A stretch of 64,000 nucleotides of DNA from assembly GCA_010015655.1 (NCBI GenBank), contig ML976681.1:190621-254620 (forward strand). The letters run 5' to 3'. Source of the DNA: Bimuria novae-zelandiae CBS 107.79 (lineage: Eukaryota; Ascomycota; Dothideomycetes; Pleosporales; Didymosphaeriaceae). Below are positions 22,401-32,270 of this stretch, one piece after another. The notes below the pieces were generated by a model. It was not told the DNA's origin, did no database searches, and saw only the letters and a program-made list of their open reading frames with translations. Made by a program: the position numbers and the translations under genes. Position 1 is the first letter of the stretch; each line of letters begins with the position of its first letter.

Positions 22401-23350
22401 ATTTATACCTTATTTAGAAGGCTATCTTCCATTCATCTCCTGCCCTAATTCGGACGCGGTGGTAGGCGTCCCTTAGGTCTAGTTTAGTGTAGATCTAGGT
22501 ATCCCCTAGTTGGGTAAGGGATTCCTGTATTAAGAGAAGTAGGTATTAGTTCTTTATTATAACTATATTTAGTCCCCTATAGTTAACGCAGAGGCGAAGG
22601 CCTCTATTCTTTTTCTTTACGAAAAGGATTAGTGCCCCGGCGCTTAATCGCGATAATTAAATAAAGCCCTATTTAAGGTTCTTCTAGATATAGTCGCGCA
22701 GAACTGCCGACTCTAACTCTAATAGACTATAGAGTAGTATAAAAGGCACTTCCTTGCCTTCCTTAATATTAATCTTTATCTCGTAGGGGCTATGGTTGGT
22801 AAGGATACTCGCGGCTTCTTCGGAGAAGGCTTCCTCCCACCGTCCCTAGTATTCTTTAGGTAGCGTCCTAGGTGGGCCTCTTAATGTGTCCTTTAGGGTG
22901 GCATATATAATAAAATAGTTATTTACTATGTCTTTAGCCGTGCCGGCGAACTCTTCTACTAATTTAGTAAAGATTTTAGTCTATTTGCGCTTCCTATGGG
23001 CGAAGCGAATAGTCTTGTTATAGAAGTTTATGATAGGGTTCTATTCTGCTAGCCAAGATATTTCTAGGACTATGTTAAATCTACTAATATTACTAACTGT
23101 AAACAGGCAACTATTGCTCTCGGTTTTACCGCAATTATTTATAATAGTGTAGGGGAGCTTCGCCTAGCCTAAAACGCCTAAGTCTTGTCTATTTAGCGCC
23201 ACGTAGCGTTTGCCTTTTATTATTGTTACTGTAACCCCTAACCGCTTTATTAAATTGCTGCTAACGAAATTCGCTTTAGCTCCGTAGTCTACTAGGGCTT
23301 TAATTTATTATTAGTTACCCTTGTGCTGTACTTTACTATCTAGCGCGATT
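19431..23350 (-). pseudogene. Gypsy-2 pol: protease, RT, RNase H, integrase, chromodomain (broken)
   Basis: Read on the minus strand: a protease-like region near 23340-23050, then RT with [11 protein letters not shown] near 22600, LDLRDAYHRVRI near 22475, MPFSLINAPATF near 22380 and the active-site box YLDNILIYS at about 22302-22277 (N for D by mutation). RNase H follows, with NALGFAILGI near 21790 and SRKINQAERNYNTYNSKL near 21700. The integrase has IAINIVIDLPKSKS near 20795, IVTDRGSLFI near 20600 and GVSPFIIVYG near 20350. A chromodomain-like end lies at about 19900-19700. The enzymes would copy and insert the element. Many TAA/TAG stops break all domains; length and order are normal for this clade. 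Confidence 0.9.
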
Positions 23351-24845
23351 AGTAAGCTACTGCTCTTATCCCTAGGGGTCCTTATAGCTACGACTAGTTA
23401 TTATTAACCCTTATTATAGTTAATCTTGCCTATAGACTATTAGGCCTTCTAGTCTACAGCTTGTCTTTCCCCGCCTTAGCCTTGTACTTTGAACAGGACG
23501 CCTTATAATAGCCTAGTTCGTGGTAGTAGAAGTATTAGTTCTTGTCCCTATTCTCTACTGCCTAAGCCTTCTTCTTGCCATCCTTGTCGCGACGGTCGCT
23601 ATCGTGGCGTCTCTAGTATAGTCTTGTGTTATTTAACCTAGATCGCTTTCGATCGCGCCTTTTATTAGCTAGCTCGTTAAGGAAGTTATTATTAACATCG
23701 TGTATACGTTGTTTCCCTAACTTATAAGGTTTTAACGCTTACTAATGCATATTTGCCTTCGCTTCTAAGCAAGAGAGGCTCTTCTATTTACGCAGCTACT
23801 ATTTAAGGCGTTCTTAGATTTTCTTATCTAGTGCTATGTAGAAGTTATTAATATAGTCTTTATTATTATTATCTAAGGCCTTCTCTAGGTCGCATTCCTT
23901 CTATTAGTCCTTAAGGTAGTTAAGGAGTTCTATAGGGGTCTTCTTGCCTTATTTAGCTACCTTAATCCTTTAGCGAGCGGCACTCTTTCGCTCTTAGGCT
24001 AATCCTAGGGAGTCTACTATAGTCTGCTATAGAAGGTCCCAGGTGACTTTCCTGTGTCGCTTTCGCTCTAGGATCTTGGCGACTGTTTGGTTCTAGTAGT
24101 TACGTTGTGTATCTTCTAAGTATCTTACTGCGAACCTAACCTGCGCTTTATTAGTTTTAAGGGTAAGTAAGAAGTCGATATAGTCTTTATAAGCCCTCTT
24201 TTATAAGTTTAGTTTCTTGCAACCCCTACCCTTAAATTAAGGGGGTTCTAGTAGCTTTAATAGCTATGCGTTTAGGGCAGTAGCTACTATTTAGATTTAA
24301 CGTTCTTTATCGCGACTAGTATAGGCCTAGCCTCGTCTATCCTTCTTCCGCGGGCGTTGGATGCTTTTAGAGGCCCTAAATTAGTCTTAACTAGTATTAT
24401 CTAAGCTTAAGGACGCGTCCTTTATTAAGCTATTACTTAATAGGTTATTGCTTATGTCTTTAGCCTTGTCCGGGTTGCCGTGACCCTCCTTAGGCTCTAG
24501 GGAGTTATTAGAGATGCTAGTAGTTATTATCTTATTCCTAACTAGGGTCTTGCCTTTAGATTAGTGACGCTCTGCTATTAGGGAGGCCTCTAGTTCCTGG
24601 ATACGTTATTAGAGCTATAGCATGCCTAGGCGTTCTTAGAAAGTAACTTCCTTTAATTATTAGTTATTATTACTACCTATAACGGTAGGAGGGTCTTCCT
24701 CTAGGTTTATAGGTGTTATTAGGTCTTCTATAGGCGTTATAACTATTAGAGGCTCTTATTTAGAAGGTCCTGCGAGTAGTAACCTACTTTAAGGGTTTCC
24801 TGCTATTTTTAAGGTCTGGCGGGTAACACTTCGTGTCGATTCCAT
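23351..24845 (-). pseudogene. Gypsy-2 gag (broken)
   Basis: An ATG at 24845 opens a frame starting MESTRSVTRQTLKIAG. The capsid part follows around 24200-23950 (AQVRFAVRYLEDTQRNY; TWDLLQQTIVDSL). A zinc-knuckle remnant, HHELGYYKASC, is at about 23525-23490, with its first cysteines lost to TG-to-TA changes. The middle of the protein is rich in charged residues (RRHDSDRRDKDGKKK near 23590). The length of about 500 codons is usual for a Gypsy Gag. Stops are frequent. Gag would assemble the particle. The neighbouring pol starts directly after the zinc knuckle. Confidence 0.85.
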
Positions 24846-24885
24846 CGTACAGGTGAATTAGATATAAGGGGGTAAGGGATCGTAT

Positions 24886-25058
24886 TATAAAAAGCGCCCT
24901 AACTACGGGCGACTTAGTCTATTTATAGTACTAAGGCGATCCCTTAGAGAGGGAAGAGAAGGGCTGCGGCGAGGGAAGTAGATAGGCGGAAGGCCCGGAT
25001 AGCGCCGGTCTAGAGCGGACTAGGGCCGTCGAGGGCCCTCGACCTACGACTCGTGACA
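24886..25058 (-). repeat. Gypsy-2 5' LTR
   Basis: The 173-bp repeat ends GTGACA and is followed by the duplication GAAAT. It pairs with 17873-18046. Confidence 0.95.
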
Positions 25059-25063
25059 GAAAT

Positions 25064-25669
25064 CTTTATAAATATAGGTAAAAGTGGCATATAGCGGCGT
25101 GTAAGAATTTAAGTATGCTCTATAGAAACTATTTACTAATTATAAAATATTTTTTAGCGAGCTATGATCTTTGCTTGCGCTTTACTTAGTACATATAATA
25201 AGTATCTATAGAGACATACACATGCAAGGCTACTATAATTATAAGCACGCTAATAATAATACCTCTAACGCGTACTACACGGATTAATAATACGATAGAG
25301 GTTACCGAGGTCGCGGGCGCGGCTATGACCGAAAAGTATATAGATAATCCAACTAAGGGGGATTTAGAGGAGGATTTAGAAGAGGATTAAGAGGCGGCAG
25401 ATATAGACAAAGTAATAATAAAAAGCTATATATTATCTATAGTAAAAAAGGCTATTAGTTAATAAACTATAGCTTTAAGGAATAAGGGACTGCTTAATTA
25501 TTATATATTATAAAATATCCTAACGCGACACTAGGGGATTACGCTATATATATAGCTAAAAGTAAAAGTAATAAGCTTAATAGCTAGTACTCTAAGAACA
25601 AGGATAATAAGATAAAAGATAATTAAATATAATTTACTAATAGCTATTTTACAGATGCTGTATTTATCT
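25064..25669 (+). pseudogene. Copia-X gag, part 3, and start of protease region (broken)
   Basis: The joined frame continues through the capsid end (VCSIETIYQL near 25110) into an Arg/Gly-rich RNA-binding tail (GYRGRGRGYDRK near 25310; FRGGFRRGLRGGRYRQ near 25360-25400). A zinc-knuckle remnant follows near 25420-25470, with the pattern Y-x2-Y-S-K-K-G-Y where cysteines and tryptophan have been mutated. The RGG tail plus Cys-x2-Cys-x3-Gly-Cys-Trp knuckle is typical of the fungal Copia group seen also in Copia-G. Copia-C is inserted at ACTAG (25670-25674), and the frame resumes at 36011. Confidence 0.82.
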
Positions 25670-25674
25670 ACTAG

Positions 25675-25847
25675 TATTAGATAGAATAAGCTACGGTAAG
25701 GTTAGATCTGTATAATCGAGCAGGGACCACTTGGCTTGGCACACTAGTAAAATATCCAAAACCAACTAAACACAGTGGATAATACAACAAAAAAAACAAT
25801 AAATACTATTAAGTTGCATTAACATCTACTTATTATACTATTTAACA
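25675..25847 (+). repeat. Copia-C 5' LTR
   Basis: The 173-bp repeat starts TATTAGATAG (mutated TGTTAGATAG) and ends TTTAACA. It pairs with 35833-36005. Confidence 0.95.
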
Positions 25848-26210
25848 ATTAAGAGTCTCACTGCCCTGACTAATACAATATGGCGCAACTCTTAAACCGC
25901 GATTCTACAGTACACCTGAACACCTCCGCAGACCACAGGGGGTGGAGAATATAACTCTAGGCAAGATGCGTAGTACATAACATTTAGGATAAAGTTAATC
26001 CGAATTTAACCACGCTATTAACCCCAAAACCACTACTAATAAGGGCTCTAGTTGTTACTAACTACGCGCTAGCCGCGAATATCAAAGTCCTAATAAGACT
26101 AACTAAACTATTAGCTAGAGGCTAGAAGGCTTTTAAAGAAGACCTTAAATACTATAAGATCCTCTTTAAGCAATATAAGAGCGATTAACACGAATATAAA
26201 AAGGAGTAAT
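25848..26210 (+). pseudogene. Copia-C leader and gag, part 1 (broken)
   Basis: The first bases, attaagagtctcactgcc, match the corresponding leader of Copia-D and include the likely primer-binding site. Gag then starts somewhere before 26080, and the frame contains RLEGFQRRPQILQDPLQAI-type sequence (with stops in place of several Gln codons) near 26120-26180, equivalent to the capsid segment of Copia-D' at 1190-1135. Copia-D interrupts it at TAAGC (26211-26215). The frame resumes at 31430 with VTFI- and LLRTCCL-like sequence, which matches the same gag positions in Copia-D'. Copia-C and Copia-D are therefore related families. Confidence 0.78.
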
Positions 26211-26215
26211 TAAGC

Positions 26216-26391
26216 TATTAGATGTCACGTCTTAATGGATGTCCTAATGATTCGGGGGGTTGAATTAATGTATTGGGTTGTTCTTCCTGTCTACGGGGTT
26301 CCCTCGGCAGGTTCTATGTGTTCTCGGTTAATCCCCAGCCTTTTTCGGGCTACCCCTGATCCTCCGAACTTGATATACTTTTTATCTAACA
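26216..26391 (-). repeat. Copia-D 3' LTR
   Basis: The 176-bp repeat pairs with 31249-31424. It is followed at 26392-26399 by a run that on the minus strand reads TGAGGGGG, the polypurine tract. Confidence 0.95.
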
Positions 26392-26399
26392 CACCCCCT

Positions 26400-28470
26400 C
26401 AGCTTGGAGCCGTTCGAGCCATGGCTAAGGTTATTAGACAAGGGTGAGGTTATTAAGCTGGTCTTAAATCTCCTCTAAAGGTGCTTTATTAGCTACCTTT
26501 TAATCCCTTACCTCCACTAGTCCTAGTTACTTTAGGAAGTTCTGCCACTAATTTACCAGGAGTGCTTTAGTTAAGCCATTTGTAATTATCTCTACGGATT
26601 TAGTGTATTCTACCTTTATCCTTCCCCTAGTTACTTCCTGTCGGAGCTAGTAGTTATATATATTAACGTGTTGAAGCTTTGTATGCAGCTTCGAGATCTC
26701 TTGCGTTACTAGCTAAATAGTTTGCTAGTTATTACATTAGATTATAATAGTAGGGCTAGGTAGCTTAACTTTTAGTTCCTCTATTAATCTTGATATAAAG
26801 ATGGCTTCCTTTGCAACTTGCGCCAGAGCAAGGAGCTTGGCTTTTATAGTTAACGTAGTAATAGTGTCTTATTTACTTGCACGCCATGTAATAAGGCTGT
26901 TAAATAGCTTAATAGCGTAGTCTTGCGAGCTCTTACAATCTAGAGTATTATCCGCAAATAAGGTATTACTTACTACCTGCAAGGATTTGCCTCCTCTAAG
27001 TTAAAATGTCTTCTACTTTATTTTGTTAAGGTACAGCAGGGCTCGGTTAGCCGCATAATAATATTCTAGACCAGGATTTGATAAGAATCTCGCTAGCCTT
27101 GAGGTTGCGAATGCAATATCCGGTCGGGTACTAATAGCTACATATAGGAGTAATCCAATCTTACGTTGGTATTTATTAATCTTTATAAGCAAAGCCAGCC
27201 CTTCTCTCGGCTTAAGCTCCCCTATGCCCATTAGGGTGTCATGTTGGATTGTTTGGTTATTAACCAGCTGGCTGATTTTGTTATAGTATGCGGCCTAGGA
27301 GAGTTAAATAAGTTAGTTCTACTAATCTCTAATTACTTTAATTCCTAGGAACTATAGTAGGTCTTCTCCGCCTATTATTAAGTATTTCTTCCTAAGTTAT
27401 TCTACGACTTGCTAAGCTTAGCTAGCTTTATCTTAGTAGTGCGCAATAATGATGTCGTCTATATAAAAGAAAATAATAATACTATCCTTAATCATGCAGC
27501 ATGGCTTATAGGGCACGGTTTAGAAACTAAACTTAATAAGCGTAGCTGTAAACTCTTTTTACTAAAGAAGTAGTAAGATTCGCAGTCCGTAGAGTGCCTT
27601 CTGGACTTTAAGGATAGTACCGGGTTTTTAATATCCAGGCGGCATGCGCATGTAGACTTCTCAATCTAGTAATGCGTGTACAAACGCGTTAGTAACGTTA
27701 TATTATATAAGTTTGAGGTCATATTTGGCAGCAATTACTATAAGTAAGTAGAAGGATCTTCCGGCTAATATTACTGCGTAGGTGTCCTAGGAGGTTATAT
27801 TGCGTTATTAGTCTCCTCTAACTACCAGTCGCGCTTTGCACTTAATAAACTGGTAATGTTTATTAAACTTATACACATACACCTATATATAGTCTAGGAT
27901 TTGTTGGCCTATTACCTTTACTATCTTATATGGTACTTCTATCCAGGATTAGGTAATTCTATAACTGTCTAGATGCGATTGCTGCGCTTCCCGGAATAAT
28001 TCTCCTATTAGATGTTGGTTAAGGTCCGTTTTACAAGTGGGTGGCGGAGGTAACTATAATTAGTAAATCTTAACGCCCTTCGCTAGTAGTCTTTTTATCT
28101 GGGCTTTATTAATTGTGTTCCTATTATGTTTTCTAACCCTTCCTGCTTCCGTTCCTGCCATGAAAGCTGCTGCCCAGGGGACTGTCTTAGATAAAGTAAT
28201 CTCGGGTAGGTTTATATTTTCCCCTATTATTAGCTGTGCTAGCAGAGCTGCAGGTAGTGGAGTTAAAAGTAGTGTTAGGTAGTAATCTCTAATCTTTCTT
28301 CCTCGATAGTAGCCCGGTGGGTCTACTTCGTCCTCTGTGGGTAATTCGTTTTCTGCGACATCGTCTTCGTAGAATGATTCGGTTTCTGGTTGGTGCACCA
28401 GTGGTAGTAGCTTAATTATCTTAATATGTGTAGCTATCTCGGCCAGCGTATTGTGCATAACGTTATCTAT
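26400..28470 (-). pseudogene. Copia-D RT and RNase H (broken)
   Basis: The minus-strand frame holds a long linker with an intact 132-codon stretch at 28458-28060 (DEVDPPGYYRGRKIR), then the RT. RT landmarks are KCKARLVVRGD near 27830, YNVTNAFVHALLDQEVYMRM near 27700-27640, KALYGL near 27590 and the active-site box FFYIDDIIIAH at 27473-27449, where both aspartates are intact. TRPDIAFATSRLARFL is at 27130-27080. RNase H follows with LFADNTLDCKSSQDYAIKLF near 26950 and ends near 26420 (ITNGLTKALL near 26580). The RT would copy element RNA into cDNA. Only occasional TAG/TAA stops break the frame, so this is a relatively young copy. Confidence 0.93.
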
Positions 28471-29872
28471 TAGATCCTCTATCTTCCTGTTAAAGATTAT
28501 ATTTTTATTAAATACGACGTCTCGCGTGCTGATAATCTTAGCTAGCGTTAGTATCTATATTTAGTAAATGTTTAATAACTAGTATCTAATAAGGTATCCG
28601 ATCCATGCTTTAGGGTTAAGTCGTTATAGTCTCGATTTTCCATGGTGGGTATTGTCTGTTATAGCGAATGCTTTACATCCGTACGCCTTTAGGTGGGCTA
28701 AGTTTAGTTTCTTAATAGACGTAACAATCCTATTAGCTAGTAATACTCGTGTAAAGAATATCTTATATAGTGTTTTCTAGTTATTCGTGTAGTTTGGCGT
28801 TTAATTATATAGATACACTCTAGCTCTTATAATTTTAGGCTAGAGTTCCTATAGAAGGTTTGCGTCCAGACGTATTACGCGAGATTTTTCTTTATTCACG
28901 CCCCCTAAGCGTTTAGCGCTACCGTTTTAAGCTTACGTGTCTAGTGCTAAAGGCTCAATAATTATGCCTAGGCTTTTTAGCCATCGCTCGACTTCGGGTT
29001 TAACTGTGGTGATCTTATTGTCCGTTTTAATAACTTTTGGAGTGATATCATATTGGTTCTTAAGAAATCCAAAGAAGATTATTAATGTCTTAATAATTAA
29101 CCTTGCCGTTTGGTTATCCGTGAAGTAGAAGTCCTATTAGAGACCAGAATATCTATCCGTAACGAGCATCTAGCTCTTCTCTTTATTAAACAATAGTAAT
29201 TCGTAGGTGTGGAAATTAATAAAAAGCCTTTCTACAGGTCCTTACTTATTAATCCTAGGTGCGTGGCTTATCTGCCTTTGCATCTTTACTCTTCCACATA
29301 AGTTGCACTCTACTGTTATAATTCCCTTAACGCGCACCCCCTTAGCTCGCTACACTAGGTGCTTGATTATGGCGGGTCCTGGATAACTAAGCCTTTTATG
29401 CCATAGGAGGGCTAATGCTCTTTAAGGTCGTCGTTGCGTTTAAGAATTATAGGAATGCGTATAGTGCGCTGCATAGTGCACGGGTTAGTGTTCTAATACC
29501 TATTATCTATAAATTTTAGTAAGCTCTCTAATAGTTGTTCCATTTAGTCGCTTTAGGGCAGTAGGCTCTAATTAGGTATCTCACTAGAATCCCTTCTGCC
29601 TCAGCACTTAGAAGGAGACTAGGTTACATAGCATGTCTAGGCATATTACTACGTTATATAGTACTAGTCTTTTAGCTCCCTGTTTGTATTTTAGGTTCAA
29701 GATAATAGTTCTATATCCCTTTACCCAGATTTAAGTGTCGCCTGCCTATATAAAGTCGCCTTGTGTAGGTGGCCGATAGTTCTAAATCTAGTCGGGGTCG
29801 TTCGTGATGTGGCACGTCGAGCCCGAGTCAAGGATAAAAGAACGCCAAAGAGGATAGTTAAATCGGTCTATA
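28471..29872 (-). pseudogene. Copia-D protease and integrase (broken)
   Basis: The protease start LALDSGSTCHITNDPD, with the catalytic D-S-G, is near 29835-29785 and is intact in sequence. The GAG-pre-integrase motif LLWHKRLSYPG lies near 29400, and the zinc-binding CNLCGRVK near 29300. The integrase core follows with VTDRYSGL near 29160 (first Asp), KTDNKITTVKPE near 29030 (second Asp) and the region around 28900 with the Glu. After that come HLKAYGCKAFAI near 28690 and RLNPKAWIGYL near 28620, the usual Copia integrase C-terminal part. The enzyme would insert cDNA into the genome. Several TAG/TAA stops are present. This is the reference that shows what Copia-B lost. Confidence 0.92.
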
Positions 29873-31248
29873 GTAAAGGTCGTAGAATAGGCGGCTTGCA
29901 CCTTTAAAATCTATCTTCTATTTAGTTACTAATTAGTAATCTCTAGAGTTAGGGTATAGGAATTCTTAAAGGATAGAGTCTTAGTTCTAGGTCTACTTTA
30001 AGCTCTTAGTAGACTTTGAAAATTAGCATCGTGCTCTTATTTCAGAGCAACGTATTTAGCTATTCTTAGGTTTAGCTCTTACTATTCTAGTGCTTTGTCT
30101 AGGTAGAGATAGAAGCATTCCCTAATAGGGTGTCTTATATCGCAGGCCGGGCACTTAGCGGTTTTGTTAGTACCTACTCTAGTAGGTTTACCACGATTAG
30201 CGTCCGCTTTAGCGGAGTTACTACTACCTCGTTAAGGGTTTAAAGAGCTTAAAGGTGCACGATCATTATTCTTCACAGCTATATGTTAATGTCAAGGTCT
30301 ACCCTGTTTTGTACCCCGAGAGTTTCCTGTTTCTATATATTAGGGATCCCCTTGCATGCTCTAGGTAGCTTAGCTACTTTTAATAAGATAAGATAAGTCT
30401 TTTGTTGCAAACGCTGCCTTTTAGCTTCTATTTCGCGTTATTAAATAATTTAGCATTATATATTCTTAAAAACGTCCTATTATGTCCTTTTAGTCCATGC
30501 TAGGTAGGTCCTTTTTATTTAATTAGAAGGTTGCAGCCTATACTAGAGCTATCTTATTTACTACTAATATAAAGTCTATAGCCACAGGATTGAATTATGT
30601 GGTATTGGACACGTTTAGTGTCTCGGCCTCTATTACGGCATAATTGTATTTAGTAAGCCATGTATCCTAGTTATTTACTATACGTAGAGGCTTTAACAAG
30701 CTATAGTATCGCTGTCGCGCTTGCTCTTATTCGAACTTAGAGGTAACTCCTACTTTTGCTTTTAGCTTTATAATCTATTTTTTAATAGTAGTATCTAGGA
30801 GACAGCAAGTGCGTTATAGATACGGTGCTACTAATAACTAGATAAACACTACGATCTGCTACAAACTTGCGACTTTGGTCTTATACTTTGTATACTACAT
30901 CTTGTATTTCTCTATCTAGAGTTTATAGAGGTCTAAATCCTCTTTGTAGCTCTTTAGTCCAGCGGACAAAAGTTCGGATAGTCTTAATAATAAGACACCG
31001 TCTGAAAGGGTTGCGACTGGCGTATAGTCTGCCATCTCAGGTAGCTTGGGCTTAAATGGCTCCGTGAGTGGGGTAATCGCTAAATCGGGGTTAACTTGCG
31101 CCCATGTATTGTATGCGACGCAGCGGGCTTGTAGTTAGTTAAGCTAGCTACGGTATTTAATGTTATCGCGAAGAATAATCGTTCCGTTAGTTTAATTTAG
31201 GTTTTAGGTTGCTATTTTTACTCTTGTTAAGGCAGTAAGACTCTTAAT
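29873..31248 (-). pseudogene. Copia-D gag and leader (broken)
   Basis: The region is collinear with 99-1473. The minus-strand frame contains the acidic capsid segment near 31110-30900 and continues towards the protease. A CCHC-like knuckle would be expected near 30150, where the plus strand reads ctactctagtaggtttacc; I see only a remnant. The leader next to the 5' LTR reads ATTAAGAGTCTTACTGCC on the minus strand, the same as in Copia-C, and probably includes the primer-binding site. Stops break the frame. Gag would package the RNA. Confidence 0.8.
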
Positions 31249-31424
31249 TATTAGATATTACGTCTTAATAGATATCCTAATAATTCGGGGGGTTAAATTA
31301 ATGTATTAGGTTGTTCTTCCTGTCTACGGGGTTCCCTCGGCAGGTTCTGTGTGTTCTCGGTTAATCCCCGGCCTTTTTCGGGCTACCCCTGATCCTCCGA
31401 ACTTGATATGCTTTTTATCTGACA
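31249..31424 (-). repeat. Copia-D 5' LTR
   Basis: The 176-bp repeat pairs with 26216-26391 and matches 1474-1651 in Copia-D'. It is followed by the duplication TAAGC. Confidence 0.95.
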
Positions 31425-31429
31425 TAAGC

Positions 31430-32270
31430 CTTTAGCATATCGTTACGTTTATCTAATTAACTATATTACCACACCTACTGCGCACATGTTGCCTGCCAGA
31501 TAAGCCACTATAATAGTGAATTACCAATCTGCAGAAGACAATTGGCATAAGCGACTAACTTAAACGAGAACAAGCACGTACCAGATACCGTGCGGCACTT
31601 AAGCCAATAAGAAGCCCTTAATAATAGGATACTTGGCTAGCTAAGTACAACAAAGTAGCTGCGGAAGTAGAAGCCTTCTAAGTTACTAAGCTATTATAAA
31701 TTAATATAATTACAAAAGACTTTATAGATGCCATAAACAAGGTTGCTCCTATATAGTCTACGAATTTTTAAGATAATAGTCGATTCGCAGCCAGCATGGA
31801 TTAAAAAGAGATAATATAACGCTTCCAAGAACACATAATAATAAACTATCCCCTTAGATTAGGGAAACATAAAGCATTTATGTCTAATAATGCATTATTT
31901 TTCGCTAAAGGTAGTGTACCTACCTAGGGTAATAATAGGGACGCCTATCCTACTAAAAGCGCGTTATTAAAACAAAACTAAGGTAGACCTCGTAATCAAC
32001 GTACAGCGGGCAGGAAAACCACCACGCTTAAACGGTCTGTAGATTTAGAGCCTACTACTATAAGAGGAGCAAAATGCCTTGCATGTGGACAACGCCATAG
32101 TATAAGGGACTGCTATTATATTAATCTAGACAAGGCTCCTAAATAGTAAAAACCAAACGAGACTATTAGCGAGCTTATATAATTTAAGCGTAAAAAAGAC
32201 GCAACGTTCCAGGGGCTAATTTATAAATAAAGTAGGACCTAATTAAGAACACTAATTATAAAATAATCGC
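31430..32270 (+). pseudogene. Copia-C gag, part 2 (broken)
   Basis: Gag resumes after Copia-D. It contains KREQARTRYRAALKPIRS near 31565, a capsid segment near 31640-31800, and an intact zinc knuckle, CLACGQRHSIRDC, at 32074-32112 (C-x2-C-x4-H-x4-C). A basic stretch (RTAGRKTTTLKRS near 32000) precedes the knuckle. The protein would bind and package element RNA. Stops at former Gln codons break the frame, but the knuckle itself is untouched, which is rare in this window. Confidence 0.85.

Larger units (their letters stand above)
17873..25058 (-). mobile_element. Gypsy-2: full-length chromodomain Ty3/Gypsy element
   Basis: The element is 7,186 bp, with LTRs of 174 and 173 bp and a perfect duplication GAAAT (17868-17872 and 25059-25063). 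It sits in the gag of Copia-X in the opposite orientation. The order on the minus strand is gag, protease, RT, RNase H, integrase, chromodomain, then an unassigned 1.4-kb module, polypurine tract and 3' LTR. It is heavily mutated, with stops every few codons in many parts, more than Gypsy-C. Confidence 0.95.
26216..31424 (-). mobile_element. Copia-D: full-length, comparatively well-preserved Copia
   Basis: The element is 5,209 bp with LTRs of 176 bp and a perfect duplication TAAGC (26211-26215 and 31425-31429). It lies inside the gag of its relative Copia-C, in the opposite orientation. All Copia modules are present in order: gag, protease, integrase, RT, RNase H. Stops are fewer than in Copia-X or Gypsy-2. 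The two LTRs differ at about eleven positions, all transitions. Confidence 0.95.

Noticed and set aside
26235..26447. Plus-strand open frame of 70 codons.
   Set aside because: It spans the Copia-D LTR and its polypurine tract on the strand opposite to the element; it is a chance frame.
26218..31429. Alternative start of the Copia-D LTR at TGTCAC (26223).
   Set aside because: With that start the flanks do not match. Starting at TATTAGA (26216) gives the perfect duplication TAAGC and a match to the internal LTR copy.
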